From Actinoplanes sp. TBRC 11911 (GTDB taxonomy: Bacteria; Actinomycetota; Actinomycetes; Mycobacteriales; Micromonosporaceae), in assembly GCF_012933445.1 (NCBI RefSeq), contig NZ_JABBNC010000012.1, positions 62,001 through 126,000 of the forward strand: a DNA stretch of 64,000 nt, written 5' to 3'. Shown here piece by piece: positions 50,708 through 60,500 of the stretch (position 1 is its first letter; the number at the start of each line of letters is the position of its first letter). The position numbers and the translations under genes were made by a program. The notes beneath the pieces were generated by a model. The model had not been told where the DNA came from. It ran no database searches and worked only from the letters and a program-made list of their open reading frames with translations.

Positions 50708-51753
50708 TGGGCCACTCCCGCGTGCGCGATGTCCTCTTGGTAGATCCGCAGGCGATCCGCCGCGGACAGGTGGCAGGCGACATGGTGGCCGTCCTGCCCG
50801 GTCGAGCGCAGCTCGGGCGCCTCGGTGAACGAGCGGTTGCCGTTCTGGCCGGCGTAGCGGCAGCGCGGGTTGAACGCGCACCCGGACGGCAGGTTGATCA
50901 GGCTGGGCGGGTTGCCCTTGATCGGAACCAGGTCGATCTCGGCGTCGCCGTGCAGCGACGGCACGCTGGCCAGCAGACCCCACGTGTACGGGTGCTGCGG
51001 CGAGCGCATGACCTGCTCGACCGATCCGGTCTCGATGGCCCGGCCGGCGTACATGACCAGCACGTCGTCGGCGATCTGCGCGACCACGCCCAGGTCATGG
51101 GTGATCATGATGATCGCCGAGTTGAACTCGCGCTGCAGGTCTTCGAGCAGGTCCAGGATCTGCGCCTGCACGGTCACGTCCAGGGCCGTGGTCGGCTCGT
51201 CGGCGATCAGCAGCGCCGGGTCGTTGACCAGCGACATCGCGATCATCGCGCGCTGCCGCATGCCGCCGGAGAACTCGTGCGGGTACTGCTTGGCGCGGCG
51301 CTGCGGCTGCGGGATGCCGACCCGGTCGAGCATGTCCACGGCCCGCTTGGCGGCCTCGGCCTTGCTCGCCGACGGATGATGCACCCGGTACGCCTCGGCG
51401 ATCTGCACGCCCACCTTGTAATAGGGGTGCAAAGCGGACAGCGGGTCCTGGAAGATCATCGCCATGTCCTGGCCGCGCATCTCGCGGATCTTCTCATCGT
51501 GCATGCCGACGATGTTGGTGCCGCCGATCGAGATCTCGCCGGCCAGTTTGGTGCGTGCGGCGTTGTGCAGACCCATCACGGCCATGCTCGTGACGCTCTT
51601 GCCGGAGCCCGACTCGCCGACGATGCCGAGTGTCTGGCCGCGGCGCACCGAGAAGGAGACGCCGTCCACGGCGCGGACGAGGCCGTCCTCGGTCGGGAAC
51701 TGCACCTGCAGGTCGCGTACCTGAAGGTAGGGGTCGTCTGGGGAAACTGACAT
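50704..51753 (-). CDS. Opp/Dpp-type ABC ATPase (first)
   Basis: A 349-residue ATP-binding protein: [61 protein letters not shown] and the C-terminal [17 protein letters not shown]. Equivalent to OppD/DppD. ATG 51753, 15 bases after the permease gene. Confidence 0.94.
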   Translation of the reverse strand: MSVSPDDPYLQVRDLQVQFPTEDGLVRAVDGVSFSVRRGQTLGIVGESGSGKSVTSMAVMGLHNAARTKLAGEISIGGTNIVGMHDEKIREMRGQDMAMIFQDPLSALHPYYKVGVQIAEAYRVHHPSASKAEAAKRAVDMLDRVGIPQPQRRAKQYPHEFSGGMRQRAMIAMSLVNDPALLIADEPTTALDVTVQAQILDLLEDLQREFNSAIIMITHDLGVVAQIADDVLVMYAGRAIETGSVEQVMRSPQHPYTWGLLASVPSLHGDAEIDLVPIKGNPPSLINLPSGCAFNPRCRYAGQNGNRSFTEAPELRSTGQDGHHVACHLSAADRLRIYQEDIAHAGVAQ

Positions 51754-51768
51754 GGGAACTCCGTTACC

Positions 51769-52758
51769 TCAGCCGAGCCGGACGCGCGGGTCGATGACCG
51801 CGTACAGCAGGTCCACGATGATGTTCATGGCCACGATGAAGGTGGCGGCAAGCAGGACCGTGGCGAGCACGATGGGCAGGTTCAGGTCCTCGACAGCCTG
51901 GACGGAGGCCTTCCCCAGGCCCTGCAGACCGAAGATCGTCTCGGTGATGACCGTGCCGCCGAGCGCCGCGCCGATGTCCAGGCCGGCGATCGTGACGATC
52001 GGGGTGATCGCCGCGCGCAGCGCGTGCCGGGTGTAGACCTTGGTCTTCGGCAGGCCCTTGGCGCGGGCGGTGCGCACGAAGTCCTCGGAGAGGGTCTCCA
52101 GCATCTGCGCCCGGGATAGTCGCGCGTAGAGCGCGGAGTTGAGGAACCCCAGGGTGATCCACGGCAGAATGAGGCCATAGGCCCACTGTCCCGGATTCTG
52201 GGTGAACGGGGTATAGGACGGCGCGGTCAGCCAGCCGGTGCTGTAGACGAATATCAGCAGCAGGACAAGGCCGAAGAAATACACCTGGAGCGACGCGCCG
52301 ACCAGCGAGGTACCGATGGCCAGGCGGTCGAAGATCGTGCCTTTCTTCAGCGCGGATGCCATGCCCAGCGACACCCCGATGAGCAGCCAGAGGATGGCCG
52401 AGCCGATCACGATGCTCACGGTCACCGGCAGCGTGCGCTTGATGATGTCCAGGACCGGCTCGTCGGTGCGGAACGAATACCCGAGGCAGGGCGCCGGGCA
52501 CTCGCGGGCGAAGTCACCCTCGCCGATGGTGCGGCCGGCGAAGATGCCCTTGACGAACGTCCCGTACTGGTCGATGAGCGGCTGGTCGAGGCCCAGCCGG
52601 TGTTCGACCTGGGCGATCTGCGTGGGGTTGCAGTTCTTGCCGCACATGACCGTCGCCGGGCTGGAGGGCACGGCGAAGAACAGCACGAACGTGATGATGC
52701 TGATGGCGAACAGCGTGGTCACCGCGAGCAGCAGCCGCCGGATGACGAACCTGAGCAT
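51769..52758 (-). CDS. Opp/Dpp-type permease (DppB-like)
   Basis: A 329-residue permease: MLRFVIRRLLLAVTTLFAISIITFVLFFAVPSSPA start, an extracytoplasmic loop with four Cys (CGKNC, ECPAPC), and the cytoplasmic loop VRTARAKGLPKTKVYTRHALRAAITPI that contacts the ATPases. Follows the binding protein after a strong hairpin. Confidence 0.94.
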   Translation of the reverse strand: MLRFVIRRLLLAVTTLFAISIITFVLFFAVPSSPATVMCGKNCNPTQIAQVEHRLGLDQPLIDQYGTFVKGIFAGRTIGEGDFARECPAPCLGYSFRTDEPVLDIIKRTLPVTVSIVIGSAILWLLIGVSLGMASALKKGTIFDRLAIGTSLVGASLQVYFFGLVLLLIFVYSTGWLTAPSYTPFTQNPGQWAYGLILPWITLGFLNSALYARLSRAQMLETLSEDFVRTARAKGLPKTKVYTRHALRAAITPIVTIAGLDIGAALGGTVITETIFGLQGLGKASVQAVEDLNLPIVLATVLLAATFIVAMNIIVDLLYAVIDPRVRLG

Positions 52759-52782
52759 GGCGTGGCACCTATTTCTTACCGG

Positions 52783-52814
52783 GGGCGTGGGCGGCCTGAT
52801 GGCCGCCCACGCCC
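52783..52814 (-). terminator. Intercistronic hairpin after the Opp-type binding protein
   Basis: GGGCGTGGGCGGCC / GGCCGCCCACGCCC, a perfect 14-bp stem with a TGAT loop, between binding protein and permease. As at 25678, it likely raises binding-protein output relative to the downstream genes. Confidence 0.75.
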
Positions 52815-52829
52815 GGCGGTGTGGAGAAG

Positions 52830-54590
52830 TTACGGCTTGACGTAGACGTTGATCAGGCCCGGCCAGCCGAACGCGCTGCTGTCGAACGCGTTACCAACCT
52901 TGGATCCGACGAGCGTGTAGGCACCGTCGTAGTAGGCCGGAACCACCGGCGCGAAGTCCGTCATGATCTTCTTGTCCAGCGCGGCCCACGCGGCGGCCCG
53001 GTCGGACGCGCTGGGCAGCGTGCCGATCCGATCGATCTCCGTGTTGACCGACTGCTCGTTGAAGTACGACAGGTTCTGGTTACCGGTCGGGGTGATCTGG
53101 CGGCCGTCGAACAGCGGCGGGATGACCGTGCCCGGGTCCGGCCAGTCCGAGCCCCAGCCACCGAGGTAGATGTCGTACGGGTTGTCCTTGCGGCCGACCT
53201 CGGTGTAGTAGTTCGTCGGGTCGATCGACTTCGTGGTCACCTGGAAGCCGGCAGCCTCGAGGCTCTTACGAGCGGCCTCGGCCTGCGCGGCGCGCGGCGG
53301 GGTGTTGGCGTAGGCGAGCACCAGCGCCGGCGGCGGGGTGCTGCCGAGCAGTTCTTTGACCTTGGCCGCGTCACCGGTCGCCGGGGCGTTGAAGGCGTCG
53401 TACTTCTGGTAGCCCGCGACGGTCGGCGAGAGCAGCGTGGTGGCCGGCGTACCGGCCGGGGTGCCACCGATCGCCTTGAGGACGGCGTCCTTGTCGATCG
53501 CGTAGTTCAGCGCCTTGCGGACGTTGAGGTCCTTGATGCGCTGCGTGTTGATGTAGTAGTACCAGACGTACTGCGTCGGGCCCTCGAGAACACGTGCCTT
53601 GACGTCCGGGGTGGTCGTCTTGGCAAGCTGCGCCGGCTGCACGTCCTGCCAGCCGAGGAAGCTCTGGTCGGCCGGAGCGTCGGCGATCAGCCGCTCGTTC
53701 ACGGCGTCGGCCTGCAGCGTGAAGTTGAACGTGAACGTGTCCGGCAGCGCGGTGCGCAGCGGGTCGGTGTTCGCGTCCCAGTTGGTGTTGCGCTCCAGGA
53801 CCAGGCTGTTACCGAGCTGGTAGGACTTGATCTTGTACGGGCCGGACGAGAACGGCCGGCGGTCGTAGTCGGTCTTCTTGTCCTGAGCGGCCGGCACCGG
53901 CGCGGTCGTCGTCAGCGTCGCCGCGTAGGGCATGTCGCAGTGCGGCTTGGCGAAGGTGAACACGATGGTCTGGTCGTCCGGCGTGGTGACACCGGGCGGC
54001 AGAGCCGCGCCGCCGTTGTAGGGGCCTTTGTAGTCGGCGTTGTAGTCGGCGCCCTTGTCGGTCAGCCACTGCTGGATGTAGTGCGGGCCCTCGGACAGGT
54101 CCGGGGAGAACGAGCGGGCGACGCCGTACGCCACGTCCTTGGAGGTGACCGGCGTGCCGTCCTCGTACTTGATGCCAGGGCGAAGCTTGAACTGCCAGAC
54201 CTTGCAGTCCTTGTTGACGTCGGTGCCCGGGTCCGTCGCCAGGTCACCGATGACCTTGAGGTTGCCCTTGCCGTCCTCGCGATAACCGGTCAGCGTGCGC
54301 ACGAGAAGCTGGTCGGCCATCTGCGCCACGTTGACGTAGGCACGCGCCGGGTCCAGGTGCTCGAAGCCGTCCGGGAGGAAGACGCCGAGGTTGCCACCCT
54401 TCTGTCCACCATCGACGGCCGGGGCAGGCGCCTTGTTGTCGGCGGCGTCGTACGAGATCGCGCCGGCCTGGACGTTGACCGCCTTGTCGCCGCCACTGCT
54501 GTCGCTGTCATCTGTCGTCTTGCTGCAGCCGGAGGCCACCAGCGCGACGGTCAGAACACCGACGCCCAGAGCTCCTATCTTCAACCGCAC
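52830..54590 (-). CDS. Opp/Dpp-type substrate-binding lipoprotein
   Basis: A 586-residue extracellular solute-binding protein (family 5). Signal and lipobox GVLTVALVASGCSK (lipid Cys near residue 22), acidic linker, then the family-5 domain (LGVFLPDGFEHLDPARAYVNVAQMADQLLVRTLTGYRE..., YFNEQSVNTEIDRIG). GTG 54590 follows AAAGGAAC. Family 5 proteins bind peptides, but also sugars, nickel and opines. Confidence 0.93.
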   Translation of the reverse strand: MRLKIGALGVGVLTVALVASGCSKTTDDSDSSGGDKAVNVQAGAISYDAADNKAPAPAVDGGQKGGNLGVFLPDGFEHLDPARAYVNVAQMADQLLVRTLTGYREDGKGNLKVIGDLATDPGTDVNKDCKVWQFKLRPGIKYEDGTPVTSKDVAYGVARSFSPDLSEGPHYIQQWLTDKGADYNADYKGPYNGGAALPPGVTTPDDQTIVFTFAKPHCDMPYAATLTTTAPVPAAQDKKTDYDRRPFSSGPYKIKSYQLGNSLVLERNTNWDANTDPLRTALPDTFTFNFTLQADAVNERLIADAPADQSFLGWQDVQPAQLAKTTTPDVKARVLEGPTQYVWYYYINTQRIKDLNVRKALNYAIDKDAVLKAIGGTPAGTPATTLLSPTVAGYQKYDAFNAPATGDAAKVKELLGSTPPPALVLAYANTPPRAAQAEAARKSLEAAGFQVTTKSIDPTNYYTEVGRKDNPYDIYLGGWGSDWPDPGTVIPPLFDGRQITPTGNQNLSYFNEQSVNTEIDRIGTLPSASDRAAAWAALDKKIMTDFAPVVPAYYDGAYTLVGSKVGNAFDSSAFGWPGLINVYVKP

Positions 54591-54663
54591 GGTTGTTCCT
54601 TTCCTGTTCCCTCTAGGGATGTGGTCGATCCCTGGCCTCTTGTGAAGGAAAGCTTGTCGATGC

Positions 54664-55713
54664 CTACCGCGACGACTTCGGGTCGAGGGCATCGCGTAAC
54701 GAGTCGCCGAACAGGTTGAAGGCGAGCACGAGAAGGAAGATCGTCACGCCGGGAATGAACGTGTACATCGGATCGGCCGAGAGGTACTGGATGCTGTTGA
54801 AGATCATCCGGCCCAGGTCCGGGGTCGGCTCCGTGACGCCGATGTTGACGAAGGCGAGCGCCGCCTCGGCGGTGATGAACGCCGGCACGTTGAGCGACAC
54901 GGTGACGAGCACCGGCGCCCAGATGTTCGGCAGCAGCTGGCGGAGCAGGATGTGCCCGGTGCCGGCGCCGGACGCGCGGGCCGCCTCGACGAACTCGCGC
55001 TCCCGCAGCGAGATCACCTGGCCGCGGACGAGGCGCGCGGTGTTGGTCCAGTTGAAGATCGCGAACGTCGCGATGATCATGCCGACCCGGAAGCTGGCCG
55101 GGATGTTGTCACGGGCGTTGAAGAACCTGTTCTCCACCACCGGGATCGCCGCCAGCGCGAAGATCAGGAAGGGGAAGGCCAGGGTCAGGTCGATGATCCA
55201 GCTGATCATGCTGTCCAGCCAGCCGCGGGCGTATCCACCCACGACGCCGACGAGCACGCCGATGGTGGTGGAGATCAGTGCGGCCGCGAACGCGATGAGC
55301 AGCGAGGTGCGCAGCCCGTAGACGAGCTGCATGAGGATGTCCCGGCCGAGGCCGGGCTCGAGGCCCAGCGGGTGGGCGCCGCTGATGCCGCCGAGATAAC
55401 CGATCGGCAGAGCCGCGAAGTCGGTCAGTTGGCTGGTGAACTGGTCGGTCGGGCTGGTCCCGGTGATCTTCTCGATCAGCGGCGCGCACAGGGCGACGAT
55501 CGCGGTGATGATCAGGACGATCGCGCTGAACCTCGCGGTGCGGTCCCGCTTGAGGCGGAGCCAGGCGAGTTGACCAGGCGAACGGCCCACGATCGCCTTC
55601 GCCTCGACCGGGCTGCCGGGCTGCTCGGCGCTGGGGTCCACTTGAAGAACCGCAGCGGCCGTCTCCTCATTGCCCGGGCTGCGCGGGCCGGGCTCGGCCG
55701 TCGTGTTGCTCAT
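54664..55713 (-). CDS. Opp/Dpp-type permease (DppC-like), first gene of the operon
   Basis: A 349-residue permease with a long polar N-terminus (residues 1-60) and six helices; loop VEAARASGAGTGHILLRQLLPNIWAPVLV is the EAA-like contact. Unusually it precedes the binding-protein gene; the order is DppC, binding protein, DppB, two ATPases, CBM6. ATG 55713. A small hairpin (AGGGAT/ATCCCT, 54615-54633) lies before the binding-protein gene. Confidence 0.93.
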   Translation of the reverse strand: MSNTTAEPGPRSPGNEETAAAVLQVDPSAEQPGSPVEAKAIVGRSPGQLAWLRLKRDRTARFSAIVLIITAIVALCAPLIEKITGTSPTDQFTSQLTDFAALPIGYLGGISGAHPLGLEPGLGRDILMQLVYGLRTSLLIAFAAALISTTIGVLVGVVGGYARGWLDSMISWIIDLTLAFPFLIFALAAIPVVENRFFNARDNIPASFRVGMIIATFAIFNWTNTARLVRGQVISLREREFVEAARASGAGTGHILLRQLLPNIWAPVLVTVSLNVPAFITAEAALAFVNIGVTEPTPDLGRMIFNSIQYLSADPMYTFIPGVTIFLLVLAFNLFGDSLRDALDPKSSR

Positions 55714-56343
55714 GGTGCGGTGTCTCCTTGTGGGCGACTGGTGGTGGCCGGTGCGGGGTTTCCCGGGCGCCTCATGGGCGGGACTTTCCGCGTTCGGCCG
55801 CCCCCATGGGACGGCGCACCCCTCAGGCTGTTCGGCCTGAGAGGCAATTTGGTTGCTGGGACAGCAAAGTAGTCCGGAACTCGTCTGTAGGAAATGATTT
55901 GACGCATCGAATGAATAACGGCCCGGGAAACACTGGCATGTCCGGTGTCACACCAAGGGTCGTCTAAACCGGTTTTAAATCACCCTAATCGGGCTAGTCA
56001 TGGGGCGTTTTGCCCGAAATCCTGGTTCAGAGGGCAATCGTACTGTTGCGCAGAGTCATCCAAGTCCTAGGCTCAGACTGTTTCAAGCCTGTTTCATGAC
56101 GGTACGTACACCGCGCGCGAGGATCGATGAATCGTCAGCCCAGGGGTGCGCCGTCGCTCAGGATCGTCGGCGCAAGGCGGTGACCAGGGCGAATATCGAC
56201 GGACGGAAGCGGTTCCGAACCGAAGATCTTGCTCCGTGACAAGAAACGCACGGTAATGCATTCGCCACAGCGAATGGCGATGTTATTAGCTTGACGGTAT
56301 GACGCTTAGGCGCCCGTCTTTGCGTACCGCCTCGGGGCAGCCT
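55714..56343. other. Long divergent intergenic region
   Basis: About 630 bases, noticeably less GC-rich than the rest, between the Opp-type operon and dinB. No gene is supported; a 79-codon frame at 56000-56239 has no ribosome site or family features. It holds the leader of the Opp-type operon with a hairpin CTCAGGC/GCCTGAG (55822-55841), a palindrome CATTCGC-CACA-GCGAATG (56259-56276) and the dinB promoter. Confidence 0.6.
55820..55843 (-). promoter_or_regulatory. Leader hairpin of the Opp-type operon
   Basis: CTCAGGC and GCCTGAG pair around TGTTCG about 110 bases upstream of the DppC-like start. It could be a leader structure or an operator. I recognise no riboswitch class. Confidence 0.35.
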
Positions 56344-56359
56344 TCGAACACATGTTCTA
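56344..56359 (+). promoter_or_regulatory. LexA (SOS) box of dinB
   Basis: TCGAACACATGTTCTA matches the actinobacterial SOS consensus TCGAAC-N4-GTTCGA in 11 of 12 fixed positions. It overlaps a likely minus-ten TATATT (56358-56363) placed seven bases before the GTG at 56370, so repression and leaderless transcription would use the same DNA. Confidence 0.85.
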
Positions 56360-56369
56360 TATTCGATGG

Positions 56370-57545
56370 GTGGCCATCCTCCACGCCGACCTGGACGCCT
56401 TCTACGCGTCCGTCGAGCAGCGCGACGATCCGGGCTTGCGCGGCCGCCCGGTCCTGGTCGGCATGGGCGTGGTGCTCGCGGCGAGTTACGAGGCCAAGGC
56501 CCTAGGCGTCCGTACGCCCATGGGAGTCAGCCAGGCGCGCGCCCTGTGCCGGGACGCGGTCGTCGTGCCGCCGCGCATGTCGGCGTACTCGGCGGCCAGC
56601 AAGGCGGTGTTCGAGATCTTCCGGGAGACGACGCCGATCGTCGAGGGCATCTCGATCGACGAGGCGTTCCTCGACGTGACCGGCCTCCGCAAGATCAGCG
56701 GGACGCCCCGGGAGATCGCCGGACGGTTGCGCCTCTCGGTCCGCGACCGCGTCGGGTTGCCGATCACCGTGGGTATAGCCGACACGAAGTTCCTCGCCAA
56801 GGTCGCGAGCGCGGTCGGCAAGCCGGACGGGCTCCTCGAGGTGCCGCCCGGCCAGGAGCTGGCGTTCCTGCATCCGCTGCCGGTCGAGCGGTTGTGGGGC
56901 GTCGGCCCGGTCACCTCGGGCAAGCTCCGCGACCGGCGGATCCACACGGTCGGTGACGTCGCACGGATCGGCGAGGCGGCCCTGGTGTCCATCCTCGGCG
57001 GGCACGCGGGCCGGCATCTGCACGCGCTCGCGCACAATCGCGACCCGCGCCGGGTCCGCACCAACCATCGCCGTGGATCGATGGGTGCGCAGTCCGCGCT
57101 CGGGCGCCGGCAACGGCCGTTCACCGAGATCGAGGCGACGCTCGCGGCCCTGGTCGACCGGGTGACCAAGCGGATGCGCGGCGCCCATCGCTCCGGCCGG
57201 ACGGTCACGCTGCGTCTGCGTTTCGACGACTTCGGTCGCGCCACGCGGTCACGCAGCCTGCTGAAGGCGACAAATCAGACTCGCACCATTTTGGACACCG
57301 CGCGGCTTTTGCTCGCCGAGAACCGGCCGCTGATCGAGACCCGCGGCCTGACCCTCGTCGGCGTCGCGGTCAGCAACCTCGACGGCGAGGGCAACGTGCA
57401 GCCGTCCCTGTTCGACGAGATGGCCGGCGACCGCCTGGACGACGCGATGGACGCGGTGCGGGACCGGTTCGGCTCCGCTCTGCTGACCCGCGCCGCGTCG
57501 CTGGGCCGCGAGCTCGGCCCGTCCGTGCCGATCCTCCCGGACTAA
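56370..57545 (+). CDS. dinB: DNA polymerase IV (DinB, Y-family)
   Basis: A 391-residue translesion polymerase. Catalytic residues: AILHADLDAFYASVEQ near the start (first acidic pair), SIDEAFLDVTG (second), with YSAASKAVFEIFRE between and the thumb helix-hairpin-helix LWGVGPVTSGKLRDRRIHTVGDVA. C-terminal little-finger domain present. I choose GTG 56370 over ATG 56352 because the latter lies within the LexA box and the conserved fold begins here; the mRNA is probably leaderless. Copies undamaged or damaged DNA at low fidelity in the SOS response. Ends convergent with cobN (4-base overlap). Confidence 0.93.
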   Translation: MAILHADLDAFYASVEQRDDPGLRGRPVLVGMGVVLAASYEAKALGVRTPMGVSQARALCRDAVVVPPRMSAYSAASKAVFEIFRETTPIVEGISIDEAFLDVTGLRKISGTPREIAGRLRLSVRDRVGLPITVGIADTKFLAKVASAVGKPDGLLEVPPGQELAFLHPLPVERLWGVGPVTSGKLRDRRIHTVGDVARIGEAALVSILGGHAGRHLHALAHNRDPRRVRTNHRRGSMGAQSALGRRQRPFTEIEATLAALVDRVTKRMRGAHRSGRTVTLRLRFDDFGRATRSRSLLKATNQTRTILDTARLLLAENRPLIETRGLTLVGVAVSNLDGEGNVQPSLFDEMAGDRLDDAMDAVRDRFGSALLTRAASLGRELGPSVPILPD

Positions 57546-60500
57546 TCCCCATCCTCCAGGTCGCCCTCGGTCTGGAGGTAGATCTCGCGCAGCGCGTCCA
57601 GCGTCGCCGGGTCGGGTGACTCCCACAGCTTGCGGTCGGCGGCCTCCAGCAGGCGCTCGGTGATGCCGTGCAACGCCCACGGGTTCGACTCGGTCATGAA
57701 CTTCTGGTTTTCCGGGTCCATCACGTACGACGCCGCGAGCTGCTCGTACATCCAGTCGGTGACCACACCGGCCGTCGCGTCGAAGCCAAACAAGTAGTCG
57801 ACCGTGGCGGCCAGCTCGAACGCGCCCTTGTAGCCGTGCCGCTGCATCGCGGCGATCCAGCGTGGATTCACCACGCGCGCCCGGAAGATCCGGGCGGTCT
57901 CCTCGGTCAGGCTGCGGGTCCGTGCGGCGTCCGGGTTGGTGGAGTCGCCCACGTACGCCGCCGGAGCCTTCCCGGTCAACGCCCGCACCGTGGCGATCAT
58001 GCCGCCGTGATACTGGAAGTAGTCGTCCGAGTCGGCGATGTCGTGCTCTCGCGTGTCGATGTTCTTCGCGGCGACGTCGATCCGGCGGTACGCGTTCTCC
58101 ATGTCCGGCCGCGCCGGCACGCCGTCCAGCCCGCGACCGTAGGCGAAGCCGCCCCACACCGCGTACACCTCGGCCAGGTCGGCGTCGTCGCGCCAGTTGC
58201 GGCTGTCGATCAGCGGGAGGATGCCGGCGCCGTACGCCCCCGGCCGCGAACCGAAGATGCGGGTGGTGGCCCGCCGCCAGTCGCCGTGCTCGGCCTGGTC
58301 TTTCAGCGCGTGCGCCCGGACGTAGTTGTCTGGCTCGTCCAGCTCGGCGATCATCCCGAAGGCGTCGTCGAGCATCGCGACCACGTGCGGGAAGGCATCG
58401 CGGAAGAACCCGGAGATCCGCACCGTGACATCCACCCGGGGCCGGCCCAGTTCCGCCCGGTCGATGATCTCCAGGCCGCTGACGCGCCGGGAGGCCTGAT
58501 CCCAGACCGGGCGGACGCCGATCAGCGCGAGGATCTCGGCGATGTCGTCGCCGGCCGTGCGCATCGCGCTGGTCCCCCAGGCGGAGAGGCCCACCGAGCG
58601 GGGCCAGTCGCCGTAGTCGGCGCGGTACCGCTCCAGCAGCGACTCGGCCATGGCCTGGCCCGTCTCCCAGGCGAGCGCGCTCGGGATCGCCTTGGGGTCG
58701 ACCGAGTAGAAGTTGCGCCCGGTCGGCAGCACGTTGATGAGCCCGCGCAGCGGCGACCCGCTGGGCCCGGCCGGCACGTAGCCGCCGTCCAGCGCGTGCA
58801 GCACGTTCCCGATCTCGTCGGTGGTCCGGGCGAGCCGCGGCACGACCTCGCGGGCGGCGAACTCGAGGACCTCGCGCACCTTGTCCCAGGCGGGCCCGTC
58901 CCCGGCGCCGGCCGGAGCGGCCGTTGCGTCCTCCGGCGTCGTCCCTCGAGCGGCCGCCGTCGTCCCCACCCCGGTGAGCAGCGCCTTCTCCGCGTCGGCG
59001 ATCAGCGCGGCCAGCGCCGGAGGCAGGGCCGCCTCGGCTTTCTCGGTGCGCCGCGCCTTGTTGGCCCCGGCGTGCAGGGCGGCCCACACGGTGCCCGCCG
59101 TGGCCCGCACCTCGCCCACCGCCTCGACGGCATCGCCGGTCAGGACCCGGATGATCGCCTCGGTGGCGTCCAGCGGCCAGGCCAGCTCCTCCATCGACGT
59201 CACCAAGGCGCGGGCCTGCTGCTCGACGCGGTCGGTCTCGGTGGTCGAAGCGCCGTCCGTGAGCCCCAGCGCCTCACGCAGCCCCGGCAGCGCCGCCACC
59301 TGCCCCGCCCACATCTGGCGGGCGCGCAGCATCGACAGCACCAGGTTGACCCGCGCCTCCCCGGTCGGCGCGGCGCCCAGCACGTGCAGCCCGTCGCGGA
59401 TCTGCGCGTCCTTCACCTCGCACAGCCAGCCGTCGACGTGCAGCACGAACTCGTCGAACTCCTCGTCGCCGGGCCGGTTCGCCAGGCCCAGGTCGTGATC
59501 CATCCGGGCGGCCTGGATCAGCGTCCAGATCTGCGCCCGGATCGCCGGCAGCTTCGCCGGGTCGAGCGTCGCGATCGCCGCGTGCTCGTCCAGCAGCTGC
59601 TCCAGCCGCGCGATGTCCCCGTACGACTCGGCCCGCGCCATCGGCGGGATCAGGTGATCGACCAGCGTGGCGTGTGCCCGCCGCTTCGCCTGGGTGCCCT
59701 CGCCCGGGTCGTTGACCAGGAACGGGTAGATCAGCGGCAGGTCGCCGAGCGCCGCGTCCGGCCCGTCCGAGGCCGACATGCCCACGTTCTTGCCGGGCAG
59801 CCATTCCAGGTTGCCGTGCTTGCCGACGTGCACCACCGCGTGCGCGCCGAACTCGTCGGCCACCCAGCGGTAGGCGGCCAGGTAGTGATGGCTGGGGGGC
59901 AGGTCGGGGTCGTGGTAGATGGCCACCGGGTTGGCCCCGAAACCGCGCGGCGGCTGCACCATGACCACCACGTTCTCGTCGCGTAGCGCGGCCAGCACGA
60001 TGTCGTCGCCGTCCACGTACAGCTCGCCGGGCGGCGGACCCCAGTGGCGTTGCACGCTCTCGCGCATGTCGTCCGGCAGGGTCGCGAACCACCGCGCGTA
60101 CGCACTGCCGGAGATCCGCACCTTGTTGCCGGACAGCTGGTCCTCGGTGAGCCAGTCCGGATCCTGCCCGCCGGCCGCGATCAGCGCGTGGATCAGCCCG
60201 TCGCCGTCGTACGAACCGAACTCGCCGATCCGGTAGCCGCGCTCGGCCATCGCCGCGAGCAGCGCGACCGTCGAGGCCGGGGTGTCCAGGCCGACCGCGT
60301 TGCCGATCCGGGAATGCTTGGTCGGGTACGCCGAGAGCATCAGCACGATGCGGCGCTCCGCCGGCGGGACGTGCCGCAGCCGGGCATGCGCGACCGCGAT
60401 CCCGGCGACCCGGCCCGCGCGCTCCTCGTCCGCGACATACACCGAGAGACCGTCCGGATCGATCTCCTTGAACGAGAACGGCACCGTGATGATCCGCCCG

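Noticed and set aside
56000-56239. Possible 79-codon gene in the long gap before dinB
   Set aside because: No ribosome site, no domain, and codon use unlike the neighbours.
56318-56345. A second GEMM-like fragment (TACGCAAAGAC on the minus strand)
   Set aside because: Lacks the GGGACGCAAAGCC core, the GNRA stem and the AGC block.
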